A DNA stretch of 64,000 nucleotides from Sphingomonas parva (ex Maeng et al. 2020). Lineage in GTDB: Bacteria > Pseudomonadota > Alphaproteobacteria > Sphingomonadales > Sphingomonadaceae. Location of the stretch: positions 40,339 through 104,338 of the forward strand of contig NZ_SPDV01000028.1 in assembly GCF_004564275.1 (NCBI RefSeq). The letters are read 5' to 3'. The notes beneath the pieces were generated by a model. It was not told the DNA's origin. It worked only from the letters and a program-made list of their open reading frames with translations, and did no database searches. Below, one piece after another: positions 9,321 to 19,011 of this stretch (positions within the stretch are counted from its first letter, which is position 1; each line of letters opens with the position of its first letter). The translations under genes were made by a program, and so were the position numbers.

Positions 9321-10682
9321 ATGCTGACCGTACGCCCTTCCCTCCAGTTCCTGCCCCTCCTCGCCATCCCCTTGTGGCTCGCCGCGTGCAGCGCCGGCAC
9401 CTCCGAGGAGGCGATGGCGCCGACCGACGCCGCCGCGACAGAGGCGCTCGCCAGCGCCGACGAGGCGGGCGTGACGTCGCGCAAGAGTGAATGGAGCGTC
9501 GCCGGCATCGTCCGCGGCAAGACCGAGACCTGGCGCAAAGCGCCGGAGGCGGCGGCGCCCCCGCCGCCGGAGAAGCGGCCGCAGTCCGGCCTGCTCACCG
9601 CCGGCGACCATGACGACCTGCTCAACCCCGAGCTCTACGCCGATTATGCCAGCCGCTTCCTGCAGCGCGCCGGCCGCGACCTGCCGTTCGTCGACACGCG
9701 CAAGAGAGTTGCGATCAAGGTCGTCGACGCCGATGGGCGGCCGGTGCCGTTCGCCCAGGTGGAGGTCGGCCGCGCCAAGGCGCCGCTGAAGCTGGTCGCC
9801 GCCGCCGACGGCGTCGCGTCCTTCTATCCCGCGTTCGACCGGGTGCCGGCGAAGACGTCGGTCAAGGTGAGCTCCGCCGCCGGCGCCGCAAGCCGGGCTC
9901 TGGACCTTGCCGGACGGAGCGGCCGCAAGATCGCGATCGCCCTCCCCGGCCGCGCGCCGGCCGTGTCGGCGATGGACCTCGCCCTCGTCATCGACACCAC
10001 CGGCAGCATGGGCGACGAAATGGCCTATCTGCAGGCCGAGCTCGATTCGATCGTCGCGCGGCTCGAGCAGGAGACCGGCCATCTCGACCTTCGGATCGGC
10101 GTGATCGTCTATCGGGACGAGGGCGACGATTACGTCGTCCGGTCGATCCCGTTGACCAGCGACATCAATGCACTGCGCGCCGCCCTCGCCGAGGAGGAGG
10201 CCGGCGGCGGCGGCGACACGCCGGAGGCGGTCGACCAGGCGATCGCGGCCGCCGGGCGGATGCAATGGCGGCCCGGCGCCGCCAAGGCGATGCTGCTCGT
10301 CGCCGACGCACCACCGCATGAGGAAGCCCTGGCGCCGACCCTCGCCTCCACCCAGCGGCTTCGATCGATGGGCGTGCAGGTGGTGCCCGTCGCTGCCAGC
10401 GGGGTCGAGGATTCGGCCGAATATGTGATGCGGACGATGGCTGCGCTCACCCAGGGCCGCTACATCTTCCTCACCGACGACAGCGGCGTCGGCAATCCGC
10501 ACGCGGAGCCGAATCTCGCCTGCTACGTGGTCACCCACCTCGACCAGTTGATCGGCCGCGTGCTCGCCGGCATTGCCGAAGGCCGGCGGATCGAGCCGGC
10601 GCCGGGCGAGATCGTGCGCACTGTCGGCCATTACGACCGAGGCCGCTGCCCGTTGGCGGGGATCACGCCCAACCAGAGCTGA
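9321..10682 (+). CDS. Lipoprotein with von Willebrand A domain
   Basis: The 453-residue protein begins with a lipoprotein signal (lipobox LAAC near residue 19), so it is probably anchored to a membrane facing the periplasm. Residues 120-200 form a beta-rich region (VAIKVVDADGRPVPFAQVEV) like a carboxypeptidase-regulatory or Ig fold. The VWA domain runs from about 218 to 420 and has a MIDAS motif DTTGSMGDE (Asp225, Thr227, Ser229), in which Thr replaces the first Ser of the usual DxSxS. Such domains bind ligands through a metal ion. No AAA or MoxR partner lies nearby, and the function is unknown. Confidence 0.78.
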   Translation: MLTVRPSLQFLPLLAIPLWLAACSAGTSEEAMAPTDAAATEALASADEAGVTSRKSEWSVAGIVRGKTETWRKAPEAAAPPPPEKRPQSGLLTAGDHDDLLNPELYADYASRFLQRAGRDLPFVDTRKRVAIKVVDADGRPVPFAQVEVGRAKAPLKLVAAADGVASFYPAFDRVPAKTSVKVSSAAGAASRALDLAGRSGRKIAIALPGRAPAVSAMDLALVIDTTGSMGDEMAYLQAELDSIVARLEQETGHLDLRIGVIVYRDEGDDYVVRSIPLTSDINALRAALAEEEAGGGGDTPEAVDQAIAAAGRMQWRPGAAKAMLLVADAPPHEEALAPTLASTQRLRSMGVQVVPVAASGVEDSAEYVMRTMAALTQGRYIFLTDDSGVGNPHAEPNLACYVVTHLDQLIGRVLAGIAEGRRIEPAPGEIVRTVGHYDRGRCPLAGITPNQS

Positions 10683-10688
10683 GGCGGA

Positions 10689-10711
10689 CGGCGCGGCAGC
10701 GGGCCGCGCCG
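10689..10711. terminator. GC-rich hairpin between convergent genes
   Basis: A nine-base-pair stem (CGGCGCGGC / GCCGCGCCG) with a five-base loop lies between the 3' ends of two converging genes. There is no T-run, so it may be a structure that only assists transcription ending in both directions. Confidence 0.35.
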
Positions 10712-10721
10712 ACCCTGGAAA

Positions 10722-11081
10722 TCAGCAGCGGGTGAGCTGCGGGCCCTTGGTGACGCTGGTCTTGCCGTCCTGCTTGTCGCGCGCGTCGACGCGAACGATC
10801 GTGCCGGCGGCGATCATCGCCTTGAGAGCTTCGTCGCCGCACATCACGCGCCGGAGTTGCTCGATCGGCTGAAGGAACCCGGGCTGGGGAAAGGCGTCGA
10901 GGTCGCGATCCATGACGAAGACCTGGGTCCCGCGCTCATTGCCCTTGTAGGACAGCGTCCAGCCTTTCGGGGTGGAGAAATTCTCCATGTAGAAATCGGC
11001 GATCATTGCCCCCGGGAAATCCTGCGCAACCGCAGGCGATGCCGCGCAAGCAACAGCCAAGACGATAAACCAGTTCTTCAT
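10722..11081 (-). CDS. Small secreted hypothetical protein
   Basis: A 119-residue protein with a clean Sec signal peptide (MKNWFIVLAVACAASPAVAQ). The mature part is about 100 residues with a cysteine in VMCGDE and another at the C-terminal end (LTRC), a possible disulphide pair. The family is not recognised. Intergenic sequence of 143 bases follows towards the GH43-like gene and shows no clear element. Confidence 0.6.
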   Translation of the reverse strand: MKNWFIVLAVACAASPAVAQDFPGAMIADFYMENFSTPKGWTLSYKGNERGTQVFVMDRDLDAFPQPGFLQPIEQLRRVMCGDEALKAMIAAGTIVRVDARDKQDGKTSVTKGPQLTRC

Positions 11082-11224
11082 TGCCCCTCCTCGCCCGCTG
11101 GCGTTTCATGACGCCGCCGATCCACGGAACGACTGCCTAGCAGCTTCGAAGGAGCGTTCAAAGCGGCGGCCGGCTCCGAATGCCGCGGCCTTCTCTCGCT
11201 TCCCGCCTAACGGCGCTCGGCGCA

Positions 11225-12187
11225 TCAACGGGCGCCGAGCGCGGCGACGAGCGCGAGCGGCGCCGCGACGATGGTGCCGTGCCGCGCGCCGGCGGGCATT
11301 TCGATCAGCCCGCTCGCATCCTCCCAATCGGAGAGATCGGGCGAACGCACCGCGCCCCAGCTACCGTCCCGATAGCGATCATAGAAGACGTAGGTCCACG
11401 CGCCGATCGTCACCGCGGCCGGGCCTTCCACCCAGCTTGGCGTGAACGGCGACGAAAGCCTCGTGAATGGCCCGGTAGGCGATTGGGCACGGGCGATCCG
11501 CAGATGCTTGCGCTCGGGCGTCAGCGTCTCGTCCTTGACGATCAGGCGAAGCCCGCGCGTCGGATGGTCGACGAAGGTCGCATCGATGACGCTGAAGCCG
11601 GGGTCCCAGAGCAATTGCGGCGGCGAGACGGTGCGGAAGTCGCGCGTCGTGGCGTACCACAAGCGATGGTTGTAGCCGTTCTCCGAGGTGCCCGCCGTTT
11701 CCGGGAATCGGCCGGCGACCGTGCTCGACCAGAACAGCACGAAGCGGTGCCGGCGCGCGTCCCAGATCATCTCCGGCGCCCAGACGTTGCGCGTACCCGG
11801 CACCGACGCCATCACCGGGAGCGCCTGCTGCTCCGACCAGTGGACGAGATCGTGGCTGGTGGCGTGGCCGAGCGTCACCCCCTCCCATGACGTCGTCCAG
11901 AGCAGATGCCAGGGATCGCCGTGTCGCGGCCCCTTGAGGAGGAACGGATCGCGCATCAGCCGGCTCTCGCCAACCTCCGGCGCGAGCAGCACGTCGCCGG
12001 CGCCAATGGCACGGAAGCGGAGGCCGTCGCGGCTGGCGGCGAGCCGCAGGCCGGGCGCGGCGCCGCGCCCGCCGGCGAAATAGCTGAACAGCCAGGCGCG
12101 CGCTCCGGCCGACGGGCGCGCGGCGCACCCGGGCAAGAGGGCCGCGCCGGCGAGGCCGGCGATCGCGTCTCGGCGGGTGAGGATCAT
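11225..12187 (-). CDS. GH43-like beta-propeller lipoprotein
   Basis: A 320-residue protein with a twin-arginine-like, lipidated leader (TRRDAIAG then lipobox LLPGC, Cys21). The body reads as a five-bladed propeller of the GH43/GH117 superfamily: a first-blade Asp in MRDPFLL (about Asp80), APEMIWD (typical of GH43), a central Asp in DATFVDH and a possible acid in WVEGPAA. Likely substrates are arabinose- or galactose-containing side chains of RG-I. It begins 20 bases after the PL26 stop and is probably the second gene of that unit under operator C. The family assignment is by motif only. Confidence 0.65.
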   Translation of the reverse strand: MILTRRDAIAGLAGAALLPGCAARPSAGARAWLFSYFAGGRGAAPGLRLAASRDGLRFRAIGAGDVLLAPEVGESRLMRDPFLLKGPRHGDPWHLLWTTSWEGVTLGHATSHDLVHWSEQQALPVMASVPGTRNVWAPEMIWDARRHRFVLFWSSTVAGRFPETAGTSENGYNHRLWYATTRDFRTVSPPQLLWDPGFSVIDATFVDHPTRGLRLIVKDETLTPERKHLRIARAQSPTGPFTRLSSPFTPSWVEGPAAVTIGAWTYVFYDRYRDGSWGAVRSPDLSDWEDASGLIEMPAGARHGTIVAAPLALVAALGAR

Positions 12188-12207
12188 GAACGTCGCCCCG
12201 CAGCCGG

Positions 12208-14982
12208 TCAGCCACCGCCCGGATAGGACGCCTCCAGCGCGTCGCCGATCAGAGCGAGGTTCTGGATCGCGGCGAGGCCCCATTGCGCCGTGGCGTTGGT
12301 CGATACGCTCGGCGCCTCGTCGACCGGCTTCAGCACCGCCGGCCCGTCGATCTTCCGTTGCTGGGCCGGGATGCCCATTCCGAGGCCGGCTTCTCCCGAG
12401 AAGAACTCGGCCCAGGCGCGGCGGGCGAGCGCCGGATCCTTGCGCTGGCGGGCGGCGAAAGCGGTAAGCCGGGAATGGCCTTCCTTGAGGTTGCGGCCCT
12501 GGCCCGGTGCGCCCGTCATCGCCTGGAACTCGGCGGCGGGCGCATTGTAGGCGACGCAATAATCGAGCCACGCCTCCTCATAGGCCGGGACATCGAGCAG
12601 ATCGAACAGCTCCGAATTCATCTCGACCGCGCCGAACACCGAATTGAGGTGGCTGACGCTCACCTTTTCGCCGGCGCCGAGGAAGCGGCCGGTGGCGAGA
12701 TCGAAGGCCGCGCCGCCGGCGAACCAGCGCTTCGGCAGAGCGGCGATCGAGGTCATGCCGGCGAGGATGCGGTCGCGCCACCGGCGATCGCCGGTCCGCT
12801 CCCATTCGGTCAGCCACGCCGCGACCAGCGAGCACCAGCTGGTGCCGAACTGAAGGAAGATCTGGCCTTCCGGGAGCGGCGCCTCGGCGGTGACGGCGCC
12901 GGTACCGCCGGGCGGCAGCGAGCCGCTGCGCCGTGCCCCGACCTTGCGGCCGATGTCGACATGGACCAGCGTCCGATCGCTGTCGAGCAGCTCGCGCATC
13001 AGGTCTCCGACGCGCTCGTCGGCGGTGAGATAATAATAGATCCGCCGGTAGGCCGCGTTGGAGACGCGCGGCTGCTTCGAGCTGTCGCCCCAATGCTGGA
13101 CGGCGTGCCGGGTGCCGAGCCCGCGGAAGCGGCCGAGATGATAGACGTCGACCTCGCCGGTGTGGCGGGTCATCGCCTCCGCCATCCGGAACACCCGCGG
13201 GTCGCCCGAGCGCAGGAAGCTGTACCAGAGCCAGAGATCGGGCGAGAGCTCGCTATTGTCCCAGGCGAAGCCGCCGATGTCGTAGCGCCAGACGTGCCGG
13301 TCGACATCGTAGGTGTGCATGATGTCGCCGTAGTTCCAGAAGCCGTACCAGCGGCGCTGCTCGATCTGGCCGCGGTAGAATTCGAGCAGATAGTCGTTCT
13401 GCGCCTCGATCGCCGCCCGCGCCGGCGTGGAGCGGTCCGGCAGGCCCCAGTCGCCGAACACGCCCGCGGCGTGGATGCGCGCCGGGGTCGCGGCGAGGCG
13501 CGGCGGTGCGGCGACGAAGGCGGCCATCGCCGCGAAGCGCTCGCGCGTCGGCGTCGCGGGCAGCGGCCAGAGGGTGAACTCGGTGGTGCGGGCGATGCCG
13601 TGCGGCGTCCCCCAACCGGCCTCATAATCCTCGTAGGTGATGTCGAGGCCTTCGTTCTCGGCGGCGTGGTCGTTCATGCCCATGCCGTCGTGGTAGAAGC
13701 GCAGGTCCATCGCCGGCGCGTCGGGCGAATGGTACCAGACGGTGAAGCTTGCGGTCTCGGTGTGGGCGTCGCGAATATCGAGCCGCACCGGGCAGCGCTG
13801 CCAGAAGTCCTTGCAGCCGAATGCCACCCCCCCGGCGGGCCCGCCGACGAAGCCGAGGCCATTCGCGCGGCTGCCGGCGTCGACCTCGATCCAGCCATGG
13901 CCCGCCTTGGTGCGCTTGGTGATCGCAAAGCCGTCTGGGTTGGGCTGGCTGAGGGTGAAATCTCCCCACAGGGGCACGTAGGGAAGCCCGTCGCGGACCG
14001 GCGCGGCCATCTCGGCGATCGGCGGCACCTTGAGGCCGGCGACCTGCGCGTCGCGGAACGCCTTGCCGGCGTTTCGGCGCAGGCCGGTCAGCGGCTGCAC
14101 CGCCTCGCCCCAGACGCCGTCGCCTGTGCCGGCGAAGCGCACGTGCCGGTCGTAAGGCGCGTCGGCCATCGGCACCTCGCCAACCAGCCCGAGGCCGCGG
14201 ATGAAATCCTTCTGCTCGTCGCCGTCGAAGACGAAGCTGTGCACGATCCGCACCGCTTCCGATCCGGCGTGGAAATAGAGCCGCATGGTGAACGGCAGCC
14301 AGGCGCGGTCGCCGCCCCGGTGGCGCCCCTCGACGCGGACCACGGCGCGGACCGGCCCTGCCTGCTCGATCGCGGCGCCGGTCACCGCGCTCGCGTAGCG
14401 GCGGCGAGCGATCGTCTCCTCGGCCTCGCTCTCCGGGCGATCCTGCGTCGTCGCGACCAGCCGCAGGTTGCGCAGGGTCTCGCGACCGCCGTGCGCGGCG
14501 GCGAGGATGATGCTCTCCCCGTTCCTGGCGATCCGCCAGCGCAGCGGCCCGCTCGTCACCTCGATCGCATCGCCCTGCTCGGCCGCGCGCACCGGCGCTT
14601 CGGGCGGCGCCGCCCGGCCAGGGACGACGCGCAGGCGGGCGGTGCGGCCGGCGCCCGCAGGAATGGCATGGGCTGTCCATTTGATCGAACCGTCCGGCCA
14701 GGTCGCGGTCGTCCAGCTCTGCACCGGCAGCGCCCGTCCCTCGCCGTCGCGGAGCGCAAAGCGTGCGCCCTTCTTCTTCGTCCCGCGCGGCCAGGGCACC
14801 CCCCAGGTCTCGCCTTCGTGGAGCACCGGAGCGGCGCCATCGATCCAGGCAATTTCGGCGTCGACCGGCGGCGCGGGGAGATCGCCGCGCACCTTGGCCT
14901 CGGCGGGGAACAGCCCCGGCAGAGCGGCGAGCGAGCCGCCGGCGAGAGCCGAATGAACGAGGAACGCGCGCCTGCTGATCAT
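12208..14982 (-). CDS. Exo-rhamnogalacturonan lyase-like protein (PL26 / YetA family)
   Basis: A 924-residue protein with a Tat-type signal (ISRRAFLVHSALAGG). Its length and architecture match the PcRGLX/YetA family: an N-terminal beta domain, a central beta-sandwich, and a C-terminal helical region with WYGFWNYGDIMHTYD near residue 545. Characterised family members are exo-acting rhamnogalacturonan lyases (PL26). The ATG at 14982 is selected because GAAGGAG lies upstream at the right distance; an in-frame ATG nine codons earlier does not have this. Operator C sits 27 bases upstream. It should act with the PL11 lyase and GH105 on the RG-I backbone. Confidence 0.75.
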   Translation of the reverse strand: MISRRAFLVHSALAGGSLAALPGLFPAEAKVRGDLPAPPVDAEIAWIDGAAPVLHEGETWGVPWPRGTKKKGARFALRDGEGRALPVQSWTTATWPDGSIKWTAHAIPAGAGRTARLRVVPGRAAPPEAPVRAAEQGDAIEVTSGPLRWRIARNGESIILAAAHGGRETLRNLRLVATTQDRPESEAEETIARRRYASAVTGAAIEQAGPVRAVVRVEGRHRGGDRAWLPFTMRLYFHAGSEAVRIVHSFVFDGDEQKDFIRGLGLVGEVPMADAPYDRHVRFAGTGDGVWGEAVQPLTGLRRNAGKAFRDAQVAGLKVPPIAEMAAPVRDGLPYVPLWGDFTLSQPNPDGFAITKRTKAGHGWIEVDAGSRANGLGFVGGPAGGVAFGCKDFWQRCPVRLDIRDAHTETASFTVWYHSPDAPAMDLRFYHDGMGMNDHAAENEGLDITYEDYEAGWGTPHGIARTTEFTLWPLPATPTRERFAAMAAFVAAPPRLAATPARIHAAGVFGDWGLPDRSTPARAAIEAQNDYLLEFYRGQIEQRRWYGFWNYGDIMHTYDVDRHVWRYDIGGFAWDNSELSPDLWLWYSFLRSGDPRVFRMAEAMTRHTGEVDVYHLGRFRGLGTRHAVQHWGDSSKQPRVSNAAYRRIYYYLTADERVGDLMRELLDSDRTLVHVDIGRKVGARRSGSLPPGGTGAVTAEAPLPEGQIFLQFGTSWCSLVAAWLTEWERTGDRRWRDRILAGMTSIAALPKRWFAGGAAFDLATGRFLGAGEKVSVSHLNSVFGAVEMNSELFDLLDVPAYEEAWLDYCVAYNAPAAEFQAMTGAPGQGRNLKEGHSRLTAFAARQRKDPALARRAWAEFFSGEAGLGMGIPAQQRKIDGPAVLKPVDEAPSVSTNATAQWGLAAIQNLALIGDALEASYPGGG

Positions 14983-15008
14983 CACTTCGACTCCTTCGAT
15001 GAAATACA

Positions 15009-15037
15009 TGACATGTGAGACAGCGTCTCACAATATG
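15009..15037. promoter_or_regulatory. 29-bp palindromic operator, copy C (upstream of PL26)
   Basis: Half-site TGACATGTGAGA, five-base spacer, half-site TCTCACAATATG. It is 27 bases before the PL26 start, close enough to act as a repressor site over the promoter or leader. Confidence 0.72.
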
Positions 15038-15095
15038 CGATGACGCGAGACGAGCCCGCGCATGTTGAGACCCGCCGTCCGCGACTCAAACAGAG

Positions 15096-15908
15096 TCAGC
15101 GGCATCCCTGTCGCTGCAGGCGGCGCATCGCCGCGGCGAGCCTTGGGCCGAGGGTGCGCTGGCCCGCGGTCGTCAGGTGCAGCTCGTCCTCCAGCCGTGG
15201 CAGGCCGGCCGCGGCGACCATCGCGGTGCATTTCATCCGCACCCCGCCCTGCCCGGCCTGGACCTGGCGCCAGCCGGGATAGCGCAGCGCGCGGTCGGGC
15301 CGCGCCGGCGGATCGGCGAGCTGGACGAAGACCACCGGCAGGCGCGCGTCGCCGAGGTCGTCGCGGAAGCGGGCGATCAGCGCCGCGAACGCCTCCGGCC
15401 AGGCGTTCGCCGCCGCCAGCGTCGCCGCGTCGCTCTCTCCCTGGTACCAGAGAATGCCGTGGACTCGGCCGCCGGCCTCCCGCGCGCGTGCCAGGCAGGA
15501 GCCGTAGAGCGTGTCGCGGCCGCCGCCCGGCTGCCAGCGCGCGATCGAGGAGCCGCCCTTGGCGCAGGGCACCAGCACGATCGGCCGGCGGGAATGGCGG
15601 GCAATCTCGCGGGCGAAGCCGAGGCCGGGCCCGACCGCCGCCTGGGGGTCGGCCGAGACTGCGTCGATCTGACCCTCGGCGCTGTCGAGCGGGTCGAGAG
15701 CGACCCGCGCCTTGCCATCATTGCCGTAGAGCCGGATGCCCGGGTCCGGCGTGCGCTCGGCCTCGGTCAGGTCGGCGAGGGCGCCGCGGCCCGACATGTT
15801 CGACTGGCCGGCGAGCAGATAGACGTCCGGCAGCGGCGGTTTCGCGGCCGCCGCGCCCGACGCGGACAGCAATGCCACGCAAGCTGCGCCGAGGCCGGTG
15901 CGTGCCAC
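15096..15908 (-). CDS. SASA-type carbohydrate esterase (sialate O-acetylesterase / CE6-like)
   Basis: A 270-residue secreted esterase with a short signal peptide. The nucleophile motif AGQSNMSG (Ser36), the central WYQGESDA block and a C-terminal DELHLT segment (D-x-x-H) are the hallmarks of the PF03629 domain, which includes CE6 acetylxylan esterases. The start is GTG at 15908, five bases after the GH2 stop, so it is the third gene of manD-GH2-esterase. In the glucuronate module an acetyl ester of glucuronoxylan or of pectin side chains is a likely substrate, by inference. Confidence 0.75.
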   Translation of the reverse strand: MARTGLGAACVALLSASGAAAAKPPLPDVYLLAGQSNMSGRGALADLTEAERTPDPGIRLYGNDGKARVALDPLDSAEGQIDAVSADPQAAVGPGLGFAREIARHSRRPIVLVPCAKGGSSIARWQPGGGRDTLYGSCLARAREAGGRVHGILWYQGESDAATLAAANAWPEAFAALIARFRDDLGDARLPVVFVQLADPPARPDRALRYPGWRQVQAGQGGVRMKCTAMVAAAGLPRLEDELHLTTAGQRTLGPRLAAAMRRLQRQGCR

Positions 15909-15913
15909 CGGGC

Positions 15914-18900
15914 TCAGCGCCGCGCGGGCGGTACGGGACCGTGGAAGTCCGCCTCGACGATGCCGAGCGTCCAGCCGGGACGGACCGCGTTGGCGCCGGT
16001 GTCCCCAGCCTGGCGGGCGGTCTCGAGCTCGACGATCTTCCCGAACGCGTCGCGGTCCTCGACCTTGCCGGTCTGCACGATGCGCAGCGTCTGCCCGGTC
16101 GCGGCCGGGAAGCGGAGGACGGCATAGCCGAGGCTACGCTCGGTCTCCCCTTCCCAGATCGTGCGCCCATCGAGCGTGACGCGGAGCGGATAGGCGCGCG
16201 AGCGCCAGCCGACCAGCTTGAGCTCGATTTCGGAGAGCTCGACCGGCCCCGGGAAGGAATATTCGATCCAGGCCGAGCCGGGCTTGCCGTCGCTGGTCCA
16301 GCGGGAGAGCTCGTTGTCGTCGATCGAGCGGCCCGCCTCCGCCTGGTTGGCGCCGGCGACGATCCGCGCCGGGGCCAGCGTTGTCCGGCTTTCCACGAAG
16401 GTCGGCGCCTCGGGCGTCGGACCGCGGCTGAGCAGGCCCTGCTGGTGGTGCTCGGGAAAATCCGGCGAGAGGCCGCCCGACGACGCTTTCGGCATGACGG
16501 TGGCGATCGTCACCCGCGCATCCTTCAGACCGGGCGCCGAGGCGGTCAGCCGCACCGCCCCGCGCTGGGTGCCGGCGCGGAGCAGGACTCGGTTGACGCC
16601 GGCTTCGACCGGCAGGGTCTGCGAGAGGATGTAATTGTCCTCATCGCGTGCGCTGCCGGCATAATGGGTGACCGCATCGTGGCCGGCCGCGGGCGCGACG
16701 ACGCTTCCCGACGCGGCGCTCTCGACCCGGGTCTTGCCGGAGCTGTCGCCCTGGGCGATTCCGCCGCGCCATTCGGCGGGCCCGTCGAGCGTGAAACGGA
16801 TCAAGTCATGGGCGGTCGGCACCCGCCGTCCCGCGGCATCGACCACCTCGACGTCGACCAGGGCGATGTCCGCGCCGTCCATGACGAAGCCGCGGGGCGA
16901 GGTGCGCGGCGTCAGCCGCAGCGCCACGGGCGGTCCGGCGGTCTCGATGCGATGCTCGGACCGACGGCCGCCGGCATGGGCGGCAAGGGCGCGGATCGTC
17001 CCTGCCGACCAGGGGACGCCCTTCCAGGTGAAGAGGAAGCCGGCGCTGCGCGCGCCCTGCCCGAGCGAGCGGCCGTTGACGAACAGCTCAACCGACTCGC
17101 CGTTCGACACGACGGTGACGTCCTTGCTGGTGCCCGCCGCGTAGTTCCAGTGGCCGATGATGTGGGTCGCGGGCGTGACGCTGTCGACCCAGTCGCTCCA
17201 CATCACCTTGTGGGCGTAGAAGCCCTGCTTGGGCAGGCGCACCGCGTCGACCTCGCCCGAGCGCCGGTAATTGTTGTCGCCGCGATAATGGGTGTTGGAA
17301 TCGGAGAAGATGATGTTGACGCCGCCCGAGCTCACCCGCCGGCCGGTGCCGGGCCGGACGCGGTAATAATCCCACCAGCGCCGGACATCCTCGATCGCGT
17401 GGCTGTCCTGATTGCGGTTATAGTCGGGCGCATCCTTGTGGAAGGGCGGCGTCAGATCGTCCTGGTACAGGCGGGCGCCCTCGTCGCGCGAATATTCCAT
17501 CGCCCACATCGGGATATCGGCGCTCTTGTTGATGTAGAGCATCTCGCCGCCATATTCGGCGGTCTCGCTGTCGAGCATCTCGCGCGAGCCGATCGCGCGG
17601 CCGCCGTGCGGATCGTAGCGGTCGCGGATCGCCTTCATCTCGGCCATATGGGCCTCGCTGATGCTCTCGTTGCCGCTCTCGTAGAACAGGATCGAGGGGT
17701 TGTTGCGGTTGTAGACGATGGCGTCGCGCATCAACTCCTTGCGCTGCTCCCAGCGGCGGCCGCTGGTGTCGCTCTCCGCGTCGCCGGCCGGCATCGCCTG
17801 GATCAGCCCGACGCGATCGGCCGATTCGACATCCTGCTTGGACGGCGTGATGTGCATCCAGCGGACGAGGTTGCCGCCGCTCTCCACCAACAGGGCATTG
17901 GAGAAGTCGCTGATCCACGGCGGGATCGAGACTCCGACCGCCGGCCATTCGTTCGACGTGCGCTGCGCATAGCCGTGCATCTGAATGATGCGGCCGTTCA
18001 GCTCGACCATGCCGTTGCCGAAGCGGGTCTGACGGAAGCCGGTGACCGTATCGACGCTGTCCAGCACCCGGCCCTCGCTCACCAGGCTGGTCGTCACCGT
18101 GTAGAGATAGCCGTAGCCCCAGCTCCAGAAATGGAGGCCGAAGACCCGGCCCGACGCGGCAAGTATGCGGGTCTCGCCCGGCTGCAGCACGACGGGCGCG
18201 CCGTCGAACCGCGCCACTCGCCGGCCGTCGCGGTCGCGGATCTCGACCCGGGTCGAGACGCGGCGCGCGGCCTTGTCCTCGTTGCGCGCCTGGGTCTCGG
18301 CATGGATCGTCGCCGCGCGCGCGGAGAGATCGAATCCGTCGGCCCAGACATATTGCCCGGTGGTGCCGAGGCCGGCGAACAGCGGCAGCGTCTGGTAGAC
18401 CGGCCCGGTCAGGTGCAGCCGGACGTTTTTGGTGATGCCGCCGTAATTGACGTTGAAATTGTCGTTGTTCCACTGGAAGCCGCTGCCGGTCGCGCGTTCC
18501 TTATACTTCCAGTCGTTGTCGACCCGGACGGCGATGACGTTCTCGCCGGGACGCAAAGCGGAAGAGATGTCGGCGCCGAACGCCATCGCACCGTTTTCCG
18601 ATAGCGCGACCGAGCGGCCGTTGACCCAGACCTCGGCGGCCTGGCGGACACCCTCGAACTCGAGCAGCGCCTTGCCGTCGCCCGCCTCCCGGGGAAGCGT
18701 GATCCGCCTGCGATACCAGATGATCCCGGTCGAGAGCTGCTTGATATCGCGGGCGAACGCCTCCTTCTCGTTGAAGGCGTTGGGCAGGGCGACGGTGGAC
18801 CAGCCGGCATCGTCGAAGCCCGGCTGCTCGGCCCCGGCGCGCTCCCCTGTCGCGGTCCGCCAGCCCGGATTGAGGTTGAACGTGCGTCGCGGCGACGCGA

Positions 18901-18988
18901 CCACGCTCGAGGCGTCATGCGCAAGCGCGGGAACGGGTGCGAGCGTGGTGGCGGCGAGAAGCAGCCCGCCCAATAGAGTCAGACGCAT
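15914..18988 (-). CDS. GH2-family glycoside hydrolase with C-terminal discoidin domain
   Basis: About 1024 residues, with signal peptide RLTLLGGLLLAATTLAPVPA. Domain order is: GH2 sugar-binding jelly roll (40-200), Ig-like domain (210-320), TIM barrel (320-600) with catalytic acid Glu441 in the GNES motif and probable nucleophile Glu498 in WAMEYS, then DUF4982 and Glyco_hydro2_C5-like domains (HWNYAAGTSKDV onward). A discoidin/F5_F8-like domain near the end (IDDNELSRWTSDGKPGSAWIEY) may bind sugar. The ATG at 18988 follows GGAGAGGATC. Beta-galactosidase, beta-glucuronidase and related activities are all possible. The operon with manD argues for a uronate-containing substrate. Confidence 0.8.
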   Translation of the reverse strand: MRLTLLGGLLLAATTLAPVPALAHDASSVVASPRRTFNLNPGWRTATGERAGAEQPGFDDAGWSTVALPNAFNEKEAFARDIKQLSTGIIWYRRRITLPREAGDGKALLEFEGVRQAAEVWVNGRSVALSENGAMAFGADISSALRPGENVIAVRVDNDWKYKERATGSGFQWNNDNFNVNYGGITKNVRLHLTGPVYQTLPLFAGLGTTGQYVWADGFDLSARAATIHAETQARNEDKAARRVSTRVEIRDRDGRRVARFDGAPVVLQPGETRILAASGRVFGLHFWSWGYGYLYTVTTSLVSEGRVLDSVDTVTGFRQTRFGNGMVELNGRIIQMHGYAQRTSNEWPAVGVSIPPWISDFSNALLVESGGNLVRWMHITPSKQDVESADRVGLIQAMPAGDAESDTSGRRWEQRKELMRDAIVYNRNNPSILFYESGNESISEAHMAEMKAIRDRYDPHGGRAIGSREMLDSETAEYGGEMLYINKSADIPMWAMEYSRDEGARLYQDDLTPPFHKDAPDYNRNQDSHAIEDVRRWWDYYRVRPGTGRRVSSGGVNIIFSDSNTHYRGDNNYRRSGEVDAVRLPKQGFYAHKVMWSDWVDSVTPATHIIGHWNYAAGTSKDVTVVSNGESVELFVNGRSLGQGARSAGFLFTWKGVPWSAGTIRALAAHAGGRRSEHRIETAGPPVALRLTPRTSPRGFVMDGADIALVDVEVVDAAGRRVPTAHDLIRFTLDGPAEWRGGIAQGDSSGKTRVESAASGSVVAPAAGHDAVTHYAGSARDEDNYILSQTLPVEAGVNRVLLRAGTQRGAVRLTASAPGLKDARVTIATVMPKASSGGLSPDFPEHHQQGLLSRGPTPEAPTFVESRTTLAPARIVAGANQAEAGRSIDDNELSRWTSDGKPGSAWIEYSFPGPVELSEIELKLVGWRSRAYPLRVTLDGRTIWEGETERSLGYAVLRFPAATGQTLRIVQTGKVEDRDAFGKIVELETARQAGDTGANAVRPGWTLGIVEADFHGPVPPARR

Positions 18989-19011
18989 GGGCCGATCCTC
19001 TCCGGTGACGC

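Noticed and set aside
12283..15018. Very long plus-strand open frame opposite the PL26 gene
   Set aside because: The minus-strand protein has signal peptide, ribosome site and family pattern. The opposite frame is low-complexity and unmatched.
15062..18604. 1180-codon plus-strand open frame opposite the esterase and GH2 genes
   Set aside because: It spans two real minus-strand genes and their junction, and its composition is that of a shadow frame.
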